The notes under the pieces were generated by a model. That model saw only the letters and a program-made list of their open reading frames with translations. It searched no databases and was not told the origin of the DNA. Made by a program: the position numbers and the translations under genes. Below, piece by piece: positions 4,592 to 7,726 of a stretch of 7,726 nt of DNA (positions within the stretch are counted from its first letter, which is position 1; each line of letters begins with the position of its first letter). The stretch comes from Anaerolineae bacterium (GTDB lineage: Bacteria > Chloroflexota > Anaerolineae > B4-G1): assembly GCA_027079895.1 (NCBI GenBank), contig JALWUZ010000140.1, forward strand, positions 1-7,726. The letters run 5' to 3'.

Positions 4592-4601
4592 TTCCCGCCG
4601 T
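4592..4601 (+). repeat. Direct repeat TTCCCGCCGT, copy 2, just before dnaA
   Basis: It ends 14 nt before the dnaA ATG, directly after a small hairpin CAGGT/ACCTG (4575-4579, 4586-4590). Pairing with GGCGGGAA at 4423-4430 would bring the upstream leader next to the ribosome landing area. Confidence 0.6.
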
Positions 4602-4615
4602 CTTGTGTCCTTGCC

Positions 4616-5986
4616 ATGAAACCAGAACACGTCTGGCCGGCTGCGCTCGGCGAACTACAACTGCAAACCACCGCCGCCATCTTCGACACCTGGTTACGCG
4701 GCACCCGGATGCTGAAGTACGAGGACAACACCTTCGTCATCGGCGTCGAGAGCGGTTACGCCAAAGAGTGGCTGGAAACCCGCCTCCTGGGGCTCATCAA
4801 GCGCACCCTCGCCCGCTTGACCGGGCAGAGCGTCGCCGTCCGGTTCATCGTCTGGGGCGATAAGGAGCCCGCTCCGCCGCCGGGAGAGGACACCCCGCTT
4901 CTGCACCTGGCCGCGTCGTCGGGCGGGGCTCAGGTCAGAGGAAACGGCCACTCTCCGGCGCGGCTGAACCCGCGCTACACCTTCGAAAGTTTCGTCGTCG
5001 GGCAGGGCAACCGGCTGGCACACGCCGCCTCGCTGGCCGTCGCCGAGGAGCCGGGCGGCAATTACAACCCGCTCTTCATCTACGGCGGGGTCGGGCTGGG
5101 CAAGACCCACCTGCTCCACGCCATCGGCCACAGTTGCCAGGCCCAGGGGCTCGGCGTGCTCTACGTCTCGTCGGAGGAGTTCACCAACGACCTCATCGAG
5201 GCCATCCGCGCCCGCACCACCGACGCTTTCCGCGAGAAGTACCGCACCACCGACGTGCTCCTGATTGACGACATCCAGTTCATCGCCGGGAAGGAGAGTA
5301 CCCAGGAGGAGTTCTTCCACACCTTCAACACCCTGCACGGCGCGGGGCGGCAGATCGTCATCTCCTCCGACCGCCCGCCCAAAGCGATGGTCGCGCTGGA
5401 GGAACGGCTCTGCTCGCGGTTCGAGTGGGGGCTGCTCGCCGACATCCAGCCGCCGGATTTGGAGACCCGCGTCGCCATCCTGCGCAACAAGGCCGCCTCC
5501 TCCCATCTGGCAATCCCCGACGAGATTTTGTACCTGATAGCGGGCCGCATCCAGAGCAACATCCGTGAACTGGAAGGGGCACTCAACCGGGTGCAGGCGA
5601 TGTCCCGTCTCACCGGGCAGCCGTTGACGGTGGAGGTCGCCGAGAGCGCGTTGGAAAACCTGACCCCCCGGCGCAGCCGGTTGACGACGGAGCAGATCGT
5701 GGAGGCGGTGGCGCACCACTTCGGGGTGGAGGTGGAGGCGTTGAGAGGGCGCAGCCGGAGCCGGGCCGTCGCCCGCCCCCGCCAGATTGCGATGTACCTG
5801 ATGCGGGAGGAGACCGGCGCGTCGCTGCCGCAAATCGGCGCGGCGTTGGGGGGCCGCGACCATACGACGGTGCTCTACGGCTGCGAGCGCATAGCGGATT
5901 TACTCGAAGAGGACGCCGACATCCGGCGAGAGGTCATCACCCTGAAGCAGATTCTCCACGGGAACGGGCCCCGTCAGCCCGCTTGA
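4616..5986 (+). CDS. dnaA: Chromosomal replication initiator DnaA
   Basis: A 456-residue AAA+ protein that binds oriC, oligomerises with ATP, opens the duplex and loads the helicase; it also acts as a transcription regulator. Domain I (about 4-85) carries the helicase/DnaA contact region with FDTWLRGTR and KEWLETR. Domain II is a short Pro/Gly-rich linker. Domain III starts near LNPRYTFESFVVG and has Walker A GGVGLGKT (157-164), Walker B LLIDDIQF (215-222) and box VII with R268 (SRFEWGLL), the arginine-finger position. Domain IV (about 356-456) ends with the DnaA signature GGRDHTTV (412-419). The ATG gives a complete domain I, but no Shine-Dalgarno is visible upstream. No dnaN, recF or gyrB flanks it: upstream lies an unrelated operon and downstream a convergent TPR gene that it overlaps by 13 bp. 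Confidence 0.97.
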   Translation: MKPEHVWPAALGELQLQTTAAIFDTWLRGTRMLKYEDNTFVIGVESGYAKEWLETRLLGLIKRTLARLTGQSVAVRFIVWGDKEPAPPPGEDTPLLHLAASSGGAQVRGNGHSPARLNPRYTFESFVVGQGNRLAHAASLAVAEEPGGNYNPLFIYGGVGLGKTHLLHAIGHSCQAQGLGVLYVSSEEFTNDLIEAIRARTTDAFREKYRTTDVLLIDDIQFIAGKESTQEEFFHTFNTLHGAGRQIVISSDRPPKAMVALEERLCSRFEWGLLADIQPPDLETRVAILRNKAASSHLAIPDEILYLIAGRIQSNIRELEGALNRVQAMSRLTGQPLTVEVAESALENLTPRRSRLTTEQIVEAVAHHFGVEVEALRGRSRSRAVARPRQIAMYLMREETGASLPQIGAALGGRDHTTVLYGCERIADLLEEDADIRREVITLKQILHGNGPRQPA

Positions 5987-7726
5987 GCGGCGCGGGCCTC
6001 GCCCTCCATCCCCAGCCGCTCGAAAATCTCCCTGGCTTCCTGTTGCAACTTCCGTCCCTGCTCCTCATCACCCTGTTGCAACTTGTACTTCCCCCACTCC
6101 CACAGCGTGCGGGCCCGCTCCCCCTCGGCCCCCATCGCGGACAGCACCCGCGCACTTTCGGCGAAGCAGGACTCGGCGTCGTACTCGCGCCCTTCCAGGG
6201 AGAAGGTGCGCCCGGCCTGCCTCAGCACCATCCCCAGCACCCGCCAGGCGTTGCCGGTGAGGGCCGGGGACTCGACCTCCATCCCCAGCGTCAACGCCCG
6301 ACGGGCCGCGGCCAGAGCCTCCGCCACCTTGCCCTGCCCCAGGAGAGCCTCGGCCAGGAAGCAGTAGGTGCGGGAAAGCCACCCTCCCGGCCCGGCGATC
6401 TCCGCCCAGCGGATGGTGCGCCGCAGGTCCTCCTCCGCCAGGTGATACTTCCCCAGGCCGACCCGCGCCCCGCCCAGGTTGCTGAGGAACAGCATCTCCC
6501 CGTTCCGGTTGCCGGTCTCGTAGGCGATGGTGAGGGCCTCCTGATACAACGCCTCCGCCGCCCGATAGTCGCCGCGCAGCCGGGCGTGCTCCCCCAGTTG
6601 ATTCAACATCGCTCCGAGCCGCTCCCGGTCCCCCAACTCCTGGTAGAGTGCCACCGCCTGGGCGTTGTAGCGGGCTGCGTCGCCGTGCCGCCCCAGCATA
6701 TCGTACACGCCGCCGAGCAGGCTGAGACTTTCCGCCATCTCCCGCCGGGAGCCCAATTCGGTGCTCAGGGCCAGAGCCTGCTGTCCCAGCGAGAGGGCCT
6801 CCTCCTCGCGCCCCAGCCGGTAGCACGCCCAGCCCTTCCTGAACAGAGCCCGCGCCAGTTCCGTTTTCACGACTATGTTCTGGATGGGGACGGCGCGGCA
6901 CAGTTTCTCCGCCTGGTCCGCGCTCGCCAGCGAGCCCGGATAGTCGCCCTGGGCGTCCTGCGTGCGTGAGAGACCGTTCCAGGCGCGGGCCTGGTCCACC
7001 AAATTCCCGACGATCTCCGCCGCCTTCCGCATCTTGGTGTACGCCTCGGCGGCCGCGGCGTACCGGGCCTGCCAAAGCAGCATCTCCCCCATCCCCTCGT
7101 ACAGCGTCACCCGCTGACCGGCGTACTGCCGGGCCTCCTCCTCGGATGAGGCGGCCTCCGGCAGCAGAGCCAGGGCCCGCTGATAGTAGCCGATGGCGGC
7201 CTCCGGCGCGTAGGCGGTGCGGGCCTGAGTCCCGGCCAGCCCGTACCAGCCGGAGGCCTGGAAGATGTCCCCGGCCCGCTCGTAATGCTCCCCAATCAGC
7301 CCGGCGTACTCCCCGACCCGCTCGCCGCTGCGCTCCACCAGCCAGGCGGCCACCTGGGCGTGGTAGATTCGGCGCAGCCGCTTGAGGACGCTTTCGTAGG
7401 TGACGGCGTGCAGGATGGTATGCTTGAAGGCGTACTCCTGCTCCCCGGCGAAGGAGGACTCCTCCCGCAAGAAGATCAACTCCCGACGGCAGAGGGCTTC
7501 CAGGACGGCACGCAGTTCGCTCCGCTTCCAGCGGCACTGGACATCGGAGGCATCGCAGAGGTTCTGAACCGCCCCGTCCCAGAACACCCGCCCCACGACC
7601 GAGGCCCGTTGGAGCACGTCCCGCTCCGTCGGGCTCAGCCGGTCGAGACGGGCCTGGAGCAGCCCGACCAGCGTCGGCGGCACCTTGATCTCCGTCAATC
7701 GGCGGGAGCGGATGCGCCACTGCCGG
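5974..7726 (-). CDS. TPR-repeat protein, C-terminal part of a large signalling-ATPase-type protein
   Basis: The frame on the reverse strand is open through the window edge, so the N-terminus is missing; nine further codons precede the TTG at 7698. The visible part begins with IKVPPTLVGLLQARLDRLSPTERDVLQRASVVGRVFW, the linker and winged-helix-like segment that follows the nucleotide-binding domain in AAA_16/NB-ARC-type regulators and multidomain cyclase proteins. A Leu-rich region follows (YAFKHTILHAVTYESVLKRLRR). From about residue 115 of the TTG frame to the end are roughly ten TPR units with a 40-residue period (for example AIGYYQRALALLP, AEALYQEALTIAYETGN), a protein-protein interaction superhelix. 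Any ATPase, cyclase, kinase or DNA-binding domain lies outside, so its output is not known. The stop TGA lies at 5976-5974, inside the dnaA 3' end. Another long reverse frame over the same region is a GC-driven shadow. Confidence 0.88.
   Translation of the reverse strand, partial: RQWRIRSRRLTEIKVPPTLVGLLQARLDRLSPTERDVLQRASVVGRVFWDGAVQNLCDASDVQCRWKRSELRAVLEALCRRELIFLREESSFAGEQEYAFKHTILHAVTYESVLKRLRRIYHAQVAAWLVERSGERVGEYAGLIGEHYERAGDIFQASGWYGLAGTQARTAYAPEAAIGYYQRALALLPEAASSEEEARQYAGQRVTLYEGMGEMLLWQARYAAAAEAYTKMRKAAEIVGNLVDQARAWNGLSRTQDAQGDYPGSLASADQAEKLCRAVPIQNIVVKTELARALFRKGWACYRLGREEEALSLGQQALALSTELGSRREMAESLSLLGGVYDMLGRHGDAARYNAQAVALYQELGDRERLGAMLNQLGEHARLRGDYRAAEALYQEALTIAYETGNRNGEMLFLSNLGGARVGLGKYHLAEEDLRRTIRWAEIAGPGGWLSRTYCFLAEALLGQGKVAEALAAARRALTLGMEVESPALTGNAWRVLGMVLRQAGRTFSLEGREYDAESCFAESARVLSAMGAEGERARTLWEWGKYKLQQGDEEQGRKLQQEAREIFERLGMEGEARAAQAG

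Larger units (their letters stand above)
4196..4615. other. Non-coding region between the operon and dnaA
   Basis: No convincing gene is seen in these 420 bases. The stretch holds the terminator hairpin, a cluster of dyads (4240-4358), a sigma-70-type promoter (4379-4406) and a folded leader (4423-4523) with a duplicated TTCCCGCCGT. No cluster of DnaA boxes resembling TTATCCACA is visible; the nearest, ATCTCCACA at 4243-4251, has two mismatches and stands alone, so this is not supported as oriC. Confidence 0.75.

Noticed and set aside
4196..4615. oriC next to dnaA
   Set aside because: Only one weak DnaA-box-like site (two mismatches) and no AT-rich unwinding element next to a box array.
4694..5863. 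Long open frame on the - strand opposite dnaA
   Set aside because: DnaA on the + strand is unmistakable. The reverse frame is a GC-rich shadow with no recognisable motifs.
6068..7720. Long open frame on the - strand in another phase of the TPR gene
   Set aside because: The phase ending at 5974 shows clear TPR units. This one gives a Gly/Arg/Ala/Pro-rich translation typical of shadow frames in high-GC DNA.

Overview
The window is GC-rich, densely coding bacterial chromosome. The mixture of genes (an Rpn-type nuclease with a DUF4351-like tail, a protein of the group databases label quinate 5-dehydrogenase, a large TPR protein with a signalling-ATPase-type N-terminal part, and a divergent DnaA) suggests Chloroflexota. 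That assignment is an inference from gene content, not from a marker phylogeny. No rRNA, tRNA, CRISPR array, insertion sequence or transposase was found.

Region 1 (1-4195, all + strand) reads like one operon. It holds the 3' end of an isocitrate/isopropylmalate dehydrogenase-family gene, then 21 bp later a full-length Rpn/PD-(D/E)XK nuclease gene (460-1407). Next come two tandem partial copies of that gene's 3' end: a 122-residue stand-alone copy (1452-1820) and a 31-residue degenerate remnant (1865-1960). The remnant's stop overlaps the start of the quinate 5-dehydrogenase-like gene (1957-2859). A MobA-like nucleotidyltransferase (2877-3668) and a PAP2-family membrane phosphatase (3665-4195) follow. 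The last stop is followed at once by a hairpin with a short T run.

Region 2 (4196-4615) is a 420-bp non-coding stretch before dnaA. It has several dyads, a good sigma-70-type promoter (TTGCCA-N16-TACAAT) and a roughly 200-nt leader that can fold into a three-way junction with competing pairings.

Region 3 is dnaA (4616-5986, +) and, convergent with it and overlapping it by 13 bp, the 3' part of a TPR protein gene on the - strand (5974 to the window edge).

The most interesting locus is 460-1960. The nuclease gene has an in-frame ATG at 1087 behind a perfect AGGAGG, exactly where the duplicated stand-alone gene starts. E. coli Rpn proteins are reported to be toxin-antitoxin systems in which a C-terminal domain (RpnS), translated from inside the gene, blocks the full-length nuclease (RpnL) and in which a helix of four-residue repeats varies in number. 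Here the same layout is seen, but with the C-terminal domain also present as a separate tandem gene with four more tetrads. This may be a phage-defence module with a split-out antitoxin. The function is inferred, not shown.
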